Shown piece after piece: positions 1 to 8,006 of a DNA stretch of 64,000 nt (the first letter of the stretch is position 1; the number at the start of each line of letters is the position of its first letter). The stretch is taken from positions 280,416 through 344,415 of the forward strand of contig NZ_JALIEA010000011.1 in NCBI RefSeq assembly GCF_022869005.1. The letters are read 5' to 3'. This DNA is from Corynebacterium kalidii. Its GTDB lineage: Bacteria > Actinomycetota > Actinomycetes > Mycobacteriales > Mycobacteriaceae. Under the pieces are notes generated by a model. It searched no databases. It had not been told where the DNA came from and saw only the letters and a list, made by a program, of their open reading frames with translations. The position numbers and the translations under genes were made by a program.

Positions 1-130
1 CATGACCAACCAGGGGATCGTCTACGCCGGCTGGAACCCTGACTGGTTCAAGTTCTTCCTCGGCGGTGTGCTGCTGCTCGCCGTGCTCGCCAACAACTCC
101 TTCTCGAAGTACTCGGAGGCCCGACAGTGA
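1..130 (+). CDS. sugar ABC transporter permease, C-terminal end (partial)
   Basis: Only the last 42 codons are present, read from base 2 to the TGA at 128-130. They contain one hydrophobic segment ([14 protein letters not shown]) followed by a short polar tail ([11 protein letters not shown]), as in the last helix of RbsC/FrcC-type inner-membrane permeases for monosaccharides. The stop overlaps the GTG start of the next gene in GTGA, so permease and ATPase are translationally coupled. Substrate and full length cannot be judged from this piece. The assignment rests mostly on the neighbouring ATPase. Confidence 0.7.
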   Translation, partial: MTNQGIVYAGWNPDWFKFFLGGVLLLAVLANNSFSKYSEARQ

Positions 131-903
131 GTGCACCAGACAACCCGCCGGTGATCGAACTCCGCGGCGTCGGGAAGACCTACGGTTCCTTCCGCGCCCT
201 GGACGACGTCAACCTGTCCGTGCAGGAGGGCCACGTCACCTGCGTCCTCGGCGACAACGGTGCGGGGAAGTCCACGCTGATCAAGACGATGGCCGGGCTG
301 CACCCCCCGACAGACGGGGTGATCCTCGTCGACGGGGAACCGGTCACGTTCGCCAACCCGCGTGACGCCCTGGACCACGGTATCGCCACCGTCTACCAGG
401 ACCTCGCCGTGGTCGGGCAGATGCCCGTGTGGCGCAACTTCTTCCTGGGCCAGGAGATGACCGGCCGCTTCGGCCGGCTGCGGGAGGCCGAGATGCGCGA
501 GATCACCGCCGACCGCCTGCAACGGATGGGCGTCGACCTCGCGGACGTGTCGGTCCCCGTCTCCTCCCTGTCGGGCGGGCAGCGCCAGGTCGTCGCCATC
601 GCCCGCGCCGTCTACTTCGGAGCGCGCGTGCTCATCCTCGACGAGCCGACGGCGGCACTCGGCGTGAAGCAGTCCGGCATGGTGCTGCGGTTCGTCGCCG
701 CCGCGCGCGACGAGGGGATCGGCGTCATCCTGATCACCCACAACCCGCACCACGCCTACCTGGTCGGGGACCATTTCGTCCTGCTCAACCTGGGCCGCGG
801 CGTCCTCGACGCGTCGCGGGAGGAGGTCACCCTGGAGCAGCTCACCCTGGAGATGGCCGGGGGCGGGGAACTCAATTCCCTGGCGCACGAGCTCGAACGC
901 TAG
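127..903 (+). CDS. sugar ABC transporter ATP-binding protein (FrcA/RbsA-like, single domain)
   Basis: This is the cytoplasmic ATPase energising import of a monosaccharide through the permease encoded just upstream. Walker A is GDNGAGKST (about residues 39-47), the signature is LSGGQRQ, and Walker B is [12 protein letters not shown] followed by a switch histidine in ITHNPHH. At 258 residues it carries one nucleotide-binding domain, as in FrcA of fructose-type CUT2 importers, whereas RbsA carries two. GTG start at 127 overlaps the permease stop. The exact sugar (fructose, ribose, inositol) cannot be read from the sequence. Confidence 0.9.
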   Translation: MSAPDNPPVIELRGVGKTYGSFRALDDVNLSVQEGHVTCVLGDNGAGKSTLIKTMAGLHPPTDGVILVDGEPVTFANPRDALDHGIATVYQDLAVVGQMPVWRNFFLGQEMTGRFGRLREAEMREITADRLQRMGVDLADVSVPVSSLSGGQRQVVAIARAVYFGARVLILDEPTAALGVKQSGMVLRFVAAARDEGIGVILITHNPHHAYLVGDHFVLLNLGRGVLDASREEVTLEQLTLEMAGGGELNSLAHELER

Positions 904-916
904 GAGGATGCCGGGT

Positions 917-1624
917 ATGACGTTCCCCCGGCTCTTCCCCGGCCAGATCCTCATCGACGACCAGATCGGCCACCGGGTCGTGCTCGACCCCGGGCAGTCG
1001 CTGACCCTCGGGCGCGCCGCCGACTTCCCCCTGGGGATGGACGACGGGTTCATGCACCGGGTCTTCCTGCAGGTGTGGGACACCGACGGGACATGGATGA
1101 TCACCAACCGGGGCAGCCGCATGGCGGCCAGCATCCAGCCGCGTGCCGAGAACTCCTTCAGCCAGAGCAGGCTGGGGCCCGGGGCAAGTCTGCCGTTGCC
1201 GCTCGGGAGGTCCGCCGCGGTGTTCGCCACGTCGGTGACCACCTACGAGATCGACGTCACCGTCGCGGCGACACTGCGTCCCCCGACGGGCGGCACCGGC
1301 GCCGGACGCGTCGGCGAGGCCCCGATGACCGTCGGCGAGCTCATCCTCAACGAGGAACAGGTCGACCCGTTGCGGGCGCTCGCCGCACCCCTGGTCCGGC
1401 GCCCGGGGACCGACCTGTCCGAGGTGCCGACCGTGCGCGACCTCGAACAGACCTTGGGCTGGTCGCAGAAGAAGGTGAACACCAAGATCGACTACCTCTC
1501 GAAGCTCCTCGGGAACAGCGGGGTGCGTGGCTTCTCGGCGCGCAACGGCAATGCGCCGACGCGGCGACTTACCCTGGCACGGTACGCTCAGGAAAACTAC
1601 TGGTCCCTGAGAAAACAAGTGTAG
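917..1624 (+). CDS. FHA-like domain protein with C-terminal helical region
   Basis: A 235-residue cytoplasmic protein. The N-terminal half has the spacing of a forkhead-associated fold: a glycine-arginine turn (LTLGRAADFPL), a following hydrophobic strand, and ITNRGSRM where FHA domains carry S/H...N binding residues. FHA domains bind phosphothreonine, which fits a Ser/Thr kinase gene two genes downstream. The C-terminal part (VPTVRDLEQTLGWSQKKVNT) looks like a small helix-turn-helix. An ATG at 908 sits directly on the AGGAGG at 902-907, so the ATG at 917 with 9 nt spacing is preferred. The FHA call is by pattern only. Confidence 0.6.
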   Translation: MTFPRLFPGQILIDDQIGHRVVLDPGQSLTLGRAADFPLGMDDGFMHRVFLQVWDTDGTWMITNRGSRMAASIQPRAENSFSQSRLGPGASLPLPLGRSAAVFATSVTTYEIDVTVAATLRPPTGGTGAGRVGEAPMTVGELILNEEQVDPLRALAAPLVRRPGTDLSEVPTVRDLEQTLGWSQKKVNTKIDYLSKLLGNSGVRGFSARNGNAPTRRLTLARYAQENYWSLRKQV

Positions 1625-1706
1625 GACGACAAGAGCGGACCAGGGCAGGACGGTCGGCTGGGCTGACAGCCGGACCAGCGACCGGATGTGGACGGGAGGA
1701 CACGAC

Positions 1707-2408
1707 GTGGGGAACGACGACTGGGGTTCGCCCGGCTGGGGCTCGCCCGGCCAGACGGGGAACCCGTGGCGGCCGGAGGAGCCGGCGCCGTCCGTGGCAG
1801 GGGGTCTCGCCACCGGCGTTGTCCTCACCGTGGTCGCCGTCGTCGTCCTCGTCGTCGCGGTGGTCGCCGCGGGCATGTGGCTGTGGAGCAACCAGGGGGA
1901 CGGCGACGACACCGCCGCCCCGGCGTTCACCACCGTCCCGGTGCAGACCCCGGCGACGACACCGGGCACCGCCGGCACAGCACAGTCGCCGTCGACCTCG
2001 CCGTCGCCGACACCGGCACGTCCGTCCCCGGAGCGGACGACGCGCCCGTCGGACCCGTCGGACGTACCGTCCACCCTGGGTGCGCAGGGGTGGCGCGGGG
2101 TCCGCGCCGCGACGTGCAACGCCTCCGACCGGTGGGTCTTCGCCGGTACCAACGGGGAAGACCACGCGGTCGTGTGCCGGGTCGGGGAGCGCGGCGACCT
2201 GTACTACCGCGGGTACTACAACAACCGGTCCGCCGAGTACGACATCGACATGCAGCGCGCCGGGTCGGGACGGTGGGTCACCCGCACCCTGGACAACAAC
2301 GGCTCCCGCGTGGTGATCAGCGGGACCGGCGTCCGTGTCGTCGACGGAGGAGGGGACACCGTCTCCTCCCGCGGGTTCACCTGGAGCTCTGAGGGCGTGG
2401 ACAGGTGA
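1707..2408 (+). CDS. single-pass membrane protein with Cys-containing outer domain (GWRG/CxxxDxWVFAG type)
   Basis: Not a family I can name. A short N-terminal cytoplasmic part rich in Gly/Trp/Pro is followed by one membrane span (about 30 residues of Val/Leu/Ala), a Thr/Pro/Ser-rich stalk and an outer domain. That domain starts GAQGWRGVRAATC and contains DRWVFAG, AVVCRV and GDLYYRG. The same motif order occurs in the protein at 8007-8702, and GWRG plus cysteine recurs in the kinase at 2405. GTG at 1707 is chosen because GGGAGGA (1694-1700) lies just before it. Its stop overlaps the kinase start in GTGA, so the two are coupled. Possibly an extracytoplasmic sensor or kinase substrate. Confidence 0.7.
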   Translation: MGNDDWGSPGWGSPGQTGNPWRPEEPAPSVAGGLATGVVLTVVAVVVLVVAVVAAGMWLWSNQGDGDDTAAPAFTTVPVQTPATTPGTAGTAQSPSTSPSPTPARPSPERTTRPSDPSDVPSTLGAQGWRGVRAATCNASDRWVFAGTNGEDHAVVCRVGERGDLYYRGYYNNRSAEYDIDMQRAGSGRWVTRTLDNNGSRVVISGTGVRVVDGGGDTVSSRGFTWSSEGVDR

Positions 2409-3973
2409 GCGGCGACAGCGGTCCCACCTGGTCCGGCGCCGGCGGGCCGGACACCGCGCGGCTCGCGGCGGAACTGGAGGCGCGGAGGAACCTCACCGAC
2501 CTGTCGCTGATCGGACGGGGCGGCATGGGGCAGGTCTACCGGGCCTACGACCGGGGCCTGCGTCGCTGGGTGGCGGTGAAGGCCCTCCGCCCGGACGTCG
2601 TCGGCGGTGCAGGGGAGGGCTACCGTCGGTTCCTGGCGGAGATGAGGACCCTGGCCACCATCCGGCACACCGCGGTGGTCAGCATCCACTACGCCGACAC
2701 CGCGTCCGACGACGGCACCGCCGCCTACTTCGTCATGGACTACGTCGACGGAGGCGACCTGGACGGGGCCCTGGCCGACCGGAGGCGCACCGGCCGGAAG
2801 TTCACCGTCGACGAGGTCGACCGGGTGCTGCGGCCCGTCGCGGACGCCCTCGACCACATCCACCACCGGACGCCACCGGTGGTCCACCGGGACCTCAAAC
2901 CGGCGAACATCCTGCTGCCCCGCGACCCGCGGGGCGGTGCCGGGACCACCGCTGTTCTGACCGACTTCGGCATCAGCATCGCCGGCGACGACACCCGTGT
3001 GACCTCGACCGGCCTGGTCATCGGTACCGAGCGGTACATGGCGCCGGAGATCTTCACCGTGGCCAGCACCTACGGTGCGCACCTCGTCGACTACAGTCCC
3101 GCCACCGACAGGTACGCCCTCGCGCTCATCGCACTGGAGATGCTCACGCTCACCGCGTTCCGTGACACGATGTCCACGGCGGCGTGGCGGGGTGACCGGA
3201 CACCTCCCCGGCTCACCGCCGACGACCTGGCGGCGTCGGACGCGGCGGTCGCGCCGCAGGTGGCCGGGGTGTTCCGACGGGCGTTGGACAACGACCCGGC
3301 CCGACGTTTCCCCACCGCCGTGGCGTTCCTCGACGCGCTGCGGGACGCCGCGGCGGGGCAGGCGGGGCAGGCGGGGCAGGTGGGTGAGGCGGGTCAGACC
3401 CGCGAGCTGCCGGGACCGTGGGGCACGGCGCCTGCGCCGGTGCCGCCGTCGTCCGGTGCGCCGCGGTCAGGTGCGCCGCGGTGGCGGACGCCCGTCGCGC
3501 TCGGCGCCGTCCTGACGATCGTCGGCGCGCTCGCGGTGCTGGGGTTCGTGGGGTACCGGCAGTTCCTGACCCCCGGCTGGGACGCACGCGACGCCAGGAT
3601 CGTCGCCGCGTTCCCCGACCTGCTGCCGGAACGGCAGGGGCAGCACGGCTGGCGGGGGATGACGTGCGAGAGTGGTGAGCCCCGGGGCGAGGAGGGGGCG
3701 CGGGTGAACTGCCACGGCGACGACCTCACCATGGCCGTCGTCGACTTCGGTGACGAGGACGTCCGCGCGTCCTACGTGCCCGTGGACGGCGTCCGGGACC
3801 TGGAGGCGGACGGCTGCCGCATCCGGGTCGCCCCCGCCACCGGTACCGGTGCGGCGATGGGCGTCTTCCCGGAGACCGGGGACCGGACGCGCTACGCGAT
3901 GCTCCTCACCGGCACGACGGTGGACTCCGCCTCCACGGCCACCGACGTCGTGGGGGACATCCCCGTCTGCTGA
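2405..3973 (+). CDS. transmembrane Ser/Thr protein kinase (PknB-like)
   Basis: A receptor-type Hanks kinase of 522 residues. Visible are the glycine loop GRGGMGQVY, the lysine motif VAVK, the catalytic loop HRDLKPANIL, DFG, APE and the helix-F aspartate in DRYALALIAL, so all catalytic residues are present. A Gln/Ala/Gly-rich juxtamembrane linker built of three 9-bp repeats (3352-3378) leads to one membrane span (LGAVLTIVGALAVLGFVGY). The outer domain of about 130 residues has four cysteines and begins with GQHGWRGMTC; it is not made of PASTA repeats, so its ligand probably differs from that of PknB. Coupled to the upstream membrane protein by GTGA. The FHA protein upstream is a plausible phospho-target. 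Confidence 0.92.
   Translation: MSGDSGPTWSGAGGPDTARLAAELEARRNLTDLSLIGRGGMGQVYRAYDRGLRRWVAVKALRPDVVGGAGEGYRRFLAEMRTLATIRHTAVVSIHYADTASDDGTAAYFVMDYVDGGDLDGALADRRRTGRKFTVDEVDRVLRPVADALDHIHHRTPPVVHRDLKPANILLPRDPRGGAGTTAVLTDFGISIAGDDTRVTSTGLVIGTERYMAPEIFTVASTYGAHLVDYSPATDRYALALIALEMLTLTAFRDTMSTAAWRGDRTPPRLTADDLAASDAAVAPQVAGVFRRALDNDPARRFPTAVAFLDALRDAAAGQAGQAGQVGEAGQTRELPGPWGTAPAPVPPSSGAPRSGAPRWRTPVALGAVLTIVGALAVLGFVGYRQFLTPGWDARDARIVAAFPDLLPERQGQHGWRGMTCESGEPRGEEGARVNCHGDDLTMAVVDFGDEDVRASYVPVDGVRDLEADGCRIRVAPATGTGAAMGVFPETGDRTRYAMLLTGTTVDSASTATDVVGDIPVC
3352..3378 (+). repeat. three tandem 9-bp units in the kinase linker
   Basis: Three perfect copies of GGCGGGGCA encode the Gly-Gln-Ala run in the juxtamembrane linker of the kinase. 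Copy number could vary between strains without shifting the frame. Confidence 0.8.
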
Positions 3974-4030
3974 CCGCCTGCCGGCACGGCGGGTGGCGCG
4001 GGTTGCAGGTGTTCCCCGGCCCGCCCGATG

Positions 4031-4036
4031 TATTAA
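4031..4036 (+). promoter_or_regulatory. probable -10 box for the J-like gene at 4102
   Basis: TATTAA stands out in the GC-rich 128-nt gap after the kinase. It would place a start of transcription near 4044 and a leader of about 58 nt ending in AAGGAATCCC before ATG 4102. No convincing -35 was seen. Confidence 0.45.
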
Positions 4037-4101
4037 GGTGCCCCTGACAGCTCTTCGAAGCTTCAGCGAGGCCCGGCGAGACACCCACGACAAGGAATCC
4101 C

Positions 4102-5064
4102 ATGGCGAACTACGACCTGTACACCGAACTTCAGCTCGACAAGGACATGCCGCCGTACGAGATAGCGGAGGTCCTCGGGGAGCGTGCCGCCGACCTGCGG
4201 AACCGGGGGTACGGTGCCGACTCCCCGGAGATCGACCAGGTGGAGACCGCCCGCGTGATCCTGGGCGACCCCTACAAGCGGGACATCTACGAGGCCGCGC
4301 TCTACGGGCCGGAGGACGACGTGGTGAACATCCGTTGGCTGCACGACCTCGCCGACTCCCAGTCGCCCGGTGCAGTGCCGGGCGCGGCACCCAGTGTGGC
4401 ACCCGCTGCGGCGGCGGGGTCGCCGTCGTACAACTACAGCGCGTCCTACGAGCCGCTCCCGGACATGACGCGCGCGGAGCCGGCCGGCCCGTCCTCCGAC
4501 GTCACCCGCGCACACTCGGTCGACGGCGGTGCCGGCTCCGCCCCGGACACCGAGGTGACCCGTGTGACGCCTGCGGTTCCGGAGCAGACCCCCGGAGAGG
4601 CAGCGGCCCAGGGCCCGGAGGCCGACGACGTGCCCGACCGTCCCGCCGGCGACCTGTCGGTGGGGGCACCCGGTGAGATGACCGGTGGCCCGGCGCAGTC
4701 GGCGAACAGCTGGCAGCAGGGGCCGGCCGGTGGATTCGCCGGTGGTCCGCACCAGCCGCACCAGCAGCCCGCGCCGCGGTCGCAGCGGCCGACGCCCCAG
4801 CTGGACGTGACCACCTGGGGTGTCGGTGACCGTACCCGCAGTGAGTCGAAGGTCTACCTGTCGATTCTGGCGGTCATCGCCGTGGGTATGATCTACCCGC
4901 TGATCGTGTTGCTGACCGCGGGTGCGAACGACCTGAACGCAGGGCTGGCCGTGATGAAGGCGACGGTGTTCACCCTCGCCCACGTCGCGTTCTGGACGAG
5001 CGTCAACGAGATCGTCTGGGGCGTCCGGAAGATCGTGGCGCCGAACCCGCCGGCGGGGAAGTAG
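4102..5064 (+). CDS. J-domain-like membrane protein
   Basis: 320 residues. The first 75 resemble the helical layout of a J domain (YDLYTELQLDKDMPPYEIAE to VILGDPYKRDIYEAALYG), including the KRDIYE helix end, but the HPD tripeptide that stimulates DnaK is not present, so it is unlikely to be a regular DnaJ co-chaperone. A long Pro/Gly/Ala/Gln-rich disordered middle follows, with two hydrophobic segments near the C-terminus (LSILAVIAVGMIYPLIVLLT and the AVMKATVFTLAHVAFW stretch). AAGGAA precedes the ATG. Related J-like proteins are found in actinobacteria without a known function; here it follows the kinase and may belong to the same process. Confidence 0.65.
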   Translation: MANYDLYTELQLDKDMPPYEIAEVLGERAADLRNRGYGADSPEIDQVETARVILGDPYKRDIYEAALYGPEDDVVNIRWLHDLADSQSPGAVPGAAPSVAPAAAAGSPSYNYSASYEPLPDMTRAEPAGPSSDVTRAHSVDGGAGSAPDTEVTRVTPAVPEQTPGEAAAQGPEADDVPDRPAGDLSVGAPGEMTGGPAQSANSWQQGPAGGFAGGPHQPHQQPAPRSQRPTPQLDVTTWGVGDRTRSESKVYLSILAVIAVGMIYPLIVLLTAGANDLNAGLAVMKATVFTLAHVAFWTSVNEIVWGVRKIVAPNPPAGK

Positions 5065-5089
5065 ATTGCGCGAGGAGCCTGACGGCGGC

Positions 5090-5731
5090 ATGACGAAGCG
5101 CCGCTACGTGCACGCGCTGGTGACCCACCCGCTGATCGCCGCGTTGATCACGGTGGTCCTCTCCCTCGTCTCGGTTGTCGGCCTGGCGCTTCCCTGGGCA
5201 CGGATGGCCGTCAGTGCGGCGCCGGGAGGGTCCGGCGACGCCGACATGTTCTTCACCCTCTCGGGCTTCGGCACGATGGTGAGCACCTTCGAGGCGGTCG
5301 GGCTGCAGGAGTCTCGGATTGAACCCGCGTTCCTGTCCACCGGCGTCGTGCTGCTGTTCCTGGCACTGGCGAGTGCCGTGCTGATCGCCTTCACCGCGTT
5401 GCGCCGGATCGCGGCACTGGTGGTGGCGGGTTCGGGCGCGGGGCTCGCCGCATACGCGGTCTACGGCCTGGTGACCGGGATGGGGCTCGAGAAGAGGATG
5501 TTCAGCGGCGACGCCTCGGGCATGGGTGAGCAGGAGGCGGCGCTCGTCCAGAGGCTGCTGGACGCACTCACGACGTCGACCGGTCCGGGGGAGTACGTGG
5601 TCCTGGTCGCTGGCGTTCTCCTCCTGCTCCTCGGTGGCTACCTCGCTGTCCGGGCGGGGTACCCGTGGCTGCCGGCGACAGGAACCACGACGCCGGGCAC
5701 GGGACGGACCACCCACGAGGAACCGCGGTGA
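5090..5731 (+). CDS. membrane protein of unknown function, about four spans
   Basis: About 213 residues with roughly four hydrophobic segments (ALITVVLSLVSVVGLAL; STGVVLLFLALASAVLIAF; IAALVVAGSGAGLAAYAVYG; EYVVLVAGVLLLLLGGYLAV). No known family recognised. ATG 5090 is preferred because GAGGAG at 5072-5077 precedes it; an in-frame TTG at 5066 is also possible. The stop overlaps the next GTG in GTGA at 5728, so the pair is translated together. Probably a partner of the neighbouring single-pass protein. Confidence 0.7.
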   Translation: MTKRRYVHALVTHPLIAALITVVLSLVSVVGLALPWARMAVSAAPGGSGDADMFFTLSGFGTMVSTFEAVGLQESRIEPAFLSTGVVLLFLALASAVLIAFTALRRIAALVVAGSGAGLAAYAVYGLVTGMGLEKRMFSGDASGMGEQEAALVQRLLDALTTSTGPGEYVVLVAGVLLLLLGGYLAVRAGYPWLPATGTTTPGTGRTTHEEPR

Positions 5732-6312
5732 CATCCCGACACCGCGTCCTGGGTGGGGGAGGCACCGCGGTGCTGGTCGTCGTGGCCGTCGTCGCGGTGG
5801 CGGCGTCCGTGGTGGCGTTCCTTCTGTGGCGCCCGGGGAATGGCGGGCAGACCGCTGCGCCGGCATGGACCACCGTCACCGCGGCGGATGCGACGGTCAC
5901 CGTGACCGCTGACCGTGGTGACCGCGCTGACCGTGGCGAGCCCGGAGAGCGGTCCACGGACGGCAGCGCGGCGGACGGCGACGGTCCGTCCGGCAGGTCG
6001 ACGGCGGGTGAGCCCGCCGGCGCCGTGATGCCCTGTGACGGTCGGGGAGTGCTCATCGTCTCCTCGGTGATGGGGGACAGCCCGTCGTTCCGTTCCGAGG
6101 TCGACGGTGCTGTGTCCGCCAACCCCGGCGCCGTCCTGCTGGACCCGGGACACTGCCCCTCGTTGCGCGCGACGGTCGACGGCACCACGGTGCATCCCGT
6201 TGTCGTGGACTACGGCGACGACCGGGCAGCACTGTGTCGCGCCGCCGTGTCCACGCCGGGCAGCAATGCGCGTCTCCTGGATGACGACACCTCCTACTCG
6301 AGTCCGTGCTGA
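5728..6312 (+). CDS. single-pass exported protein with four-cysteine outer domain
   Basis: 194 residues: a Val/Ala-rich membrane anchor near the N-terminus (TAVLVVVAVVAVAASVVAFLL), a Thr/Asp/Arg-rich stalk, and an outer domain with four cysteines (VMPCDGRG, PGHCPSL, AALCRAA and a final Cys). The cysteine count and the DYGDD segment resemble the outer part of the kinase at 2405 (VDFGDED, four Cys, ending on Cys). This suggests a paralogous domain, but the similarity is weak and judged by eye. GTG start overlaps the upstream stop. Last gene of the block. Confidence 0.65.
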   Translation: MTSRHRVLGGGGTAVLVVVAVVAVAASVVAFLLWRPGNGGQTAAPAWTTVTAADATVTVTADRGDRADRGEPGERSTDGSAADGDGPSGRSTAGEPAGAVMPCDGRGVLIVSSVMGDSPSFRSEVDGAVSANPGAVLLDPGHCPSLRATVDGTTVHPVVVDYGDDRAALCRAAVSTPGSNARLLDDDTSYSSPC

Positions 6313-6333
6313 TGCGGTGATGCGGTGTTGCGG
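6310..6333. repeat. tandem 8-bp repeat between convergent genes
   Basis: TGATGCGG occurs twice in tandem and a third unit reads TGTTGCGG. It begins in the stop codon region of the gene ending at 6312 and lies in the 32-nt gap before the HNH gene end. No stem-loop terminator was seen here. Confidence 0.6.
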
Positions 6334-6344
6334 TGCGGGGTCTC

Positions 6345-7766
6345 TTACGGGGGTTCGGCACTGTCCCTGAACACCCGTCGCCGGGCGTCACCCGGGTGGC
6401 GTCGTGTCGTGGGGTGGTCGTTGTGGGCTGGACGACGCTCGGGGTCGACGGTCACCGGAGGGATCCAGTCGACCCGTCTGCCTGAGCCCCTGGGGGCCTT
6501 CAGGGTCCACCAGCGGTCCTCGTGTTCGCGGGAGTCGTCCACCTGGGCATGCATGCTCGGGGAGGCCAAGGTGAGGTTGTCCAGGTCGGTGGGGCCACCG
6601 GCGCTCCACCCGTTGATGTGGTGGACGTGGCAGTGGGCCGGCGCGGAGTCCGACCCCGGTGCTGAACTGATCCCCTCCTCGCCGACGAGTGCGAGGTACT
6701 GGTGCAGGTCAGCGAGCCGGCGGGAACGGCCGAAGGTCAGTGTCCTGCCCTCGACATCCAGGACCTGGAGGTAGGTGTCCAGGTCCACGTCGGGCCGGTT
6801 GAGCAGCGTGGCTGCGGGGACATGGGTCCCCACGTCGGTCAGTGCGGTCCCTGACCGGCTGACCAGCTGTTCGACCGGCATGACGGCGACGATCGTCGTC
6901 GCACCGCGTCCCGGTGTCAGCGCGCGGCCGCGCCCGTACCCGTGATGGACGACGGCGCTGAGCGCGTCGTGACGACGCTGTTCGGGAAGCCGGTCGTCCA
7001 GGGCCGTGTCCGCGTCCTCGACGAGATCGCCGGTTTTGGCGTAGTCCGCCATCAGACGTTGGAGCGATGCCGCGAGTTCCGGGGTCAGTAGTCCCCGGAC
7101 AGGCGTCATGCCGTCGCACCCCTGCTGTCCGATGGTGAAGGAGCGCATCCTGGCGTGGTCCTTCTCCGTGTAGGGCTCTTCTGCCCCGACGAGATCGAGC
7201 AGGAACGAGCGTAGGGCATCGAGTACGTCCGGCCCCTGCTTCCGGGCGAGGTCAGCCACCGGGCCGTCGGCGACGCGCGTGATCTCGTCCTGGACCTGCG
7301 CCGGCAGTGCGCGGATCTGTTTGTCGACCTTCTCCACCCCGAGGGCGTCGAGGCCACCGTCGGTGACCAGAGCAGTCAACTGGGGCATGTGGTCCGGATG
7401 GGTGGCGGTGGGGTCGGCGCCCCACGGGTCCGGCCGTTCGGCGACGCGGGTCCATGCCGCGAGGCGGTTGCGTGCATCGCGCAGTGTGGTGGTGAAGATC
7501 TGGCTCACCGCGCGGGCCTGACGCTGCGGCCCCGCCGGTAGTTCGGCTTCGTGGCTCGACAGGAAGGCGGCGTCGGCGACCGTCAGCTTCTTGCGGGAGC
7601 GCTCCATCCGGTCTGCCGCCTGCAGCCGGTCGTCACTGGAGAGACGGCCCCAGGTGTCCGGACCGTGTGCGATGATGTCCTCGACCGCGTCGGCCATCCG
7701 GTCCAGGGCATCCAGCAGGTCGGTTGTGGATCCGACCGGTGGTGCCGGAGGTTGCTGCTGCGACAT
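6345..7766 (-). CDS. DUF222 / HNH endonuclease-like (13E12-type) protein with degenerate zinc site
   Basis: 473 residues from ATG 7766, which has AGAGAGGGG upstream; an in-frame ATG at 7790 adds eight codons. The N-terminal two thirds are the helical DUF222 region of REP13E12-type proteins; the C-terminal part carries the HNH motif (CHVHHINGWSAGGPTDLDN ... MHAQ). In the family the HNH is usually held by a zinc site of two Cys pairs; here the stretch before it reads GISSAPGSDSA and the one after reads ASPSMH, so at least three of the four cysteines are missing. The catalytic His-Asn-His appear kept. Function of this common actinobacterial family is unknown. Confidence 0.85.
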   Translation of the reverse strand: MSQQQPPAPPVGSTTDLLDALDRMADAVEDIIAHGPDTWGRLSSDDRLQAADRMERSRKKLTVADAAFLSSHEAELPAGPQRQARAVSQIFTTTLRDARNRLAAWTRVAERPDPWGADPTATHPDHMPQLTALVTDGGLDALGVEKVDKQIRALPAQVQDEITRVADGPVADLARKQGPDVLDALRSFLLDLVGAEEPYTEKDHARMRSFTIGQQGCDGMTPVRGLLTPELAASLQRLMADYAKTGDLVEDADTALDDRLPEQRRHDALSAVVHHGYGRGRALTPGRGATTIVAVMPVEQLVSRSGTALTDVGTHVPAATLLNRPDVDLDTYLQVLDVEGRTLTFGRSRRLADLHQYLALVGEEGISSAPGSDSAPAHCHVHHINGWSAGGPTDLDNLTLASPSMHAQVDDSREHEDRWWTLKAPRGSGRRVDWIPPVTVDPERRPAHNDHPTTRRHPGDARRRVFRDSAEPP

Positions 7767-7837
7767 GTCCCGCCCCTCTCTGTCGAACATGAGTTCCGAA
7801 GTCCCGCCCAGTGCTCTTCGTCGTCTGGTTATCTACG

Positions 7838-7851
7838 CTATCATTCGATAG
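7838..7851. promoter_or_regulatory. inverted repeat in the divergent promoter region (HNH gene / 8007 gene)
   Basis: CTATC-ATTC-GATAG lies in the only AT-rich patch of the 240-nt gap between the divergent genes. It overlaps possible -10 hexamers on the minus strand (TACTAT, TAGCGT), so it could be an operator. The rest of the gap shows nothing else clear. Confidence 0.4.
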
Positions 7852-8006
7852 TATGTTCGGCAAGACATTTTTTCGGCCGGGATCACCTGGCGCCCGGTGA
7901 AGAGCATCCGGACCGTGGGCACTAACGTGCACCGGGACGGGACAAGTACGGGTCAGTGACGGAAGATGCGACGTGTGCCGAAGGGGGCACTGGAAGGTGG
8001 TCGACG

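Noticed and set aside
22..1242. 406-codon minus-strand frame across the ABC ATPase and FHA genes
   Set aside because: Composition is that of a GC-rich shadow frame; the plus strand carries clear Walker motifs here.
1569..3082. Long minus-strand frames across the kinase region
   Set aside because: No domain signatures, and codon third positions follow the plus-strand genes.
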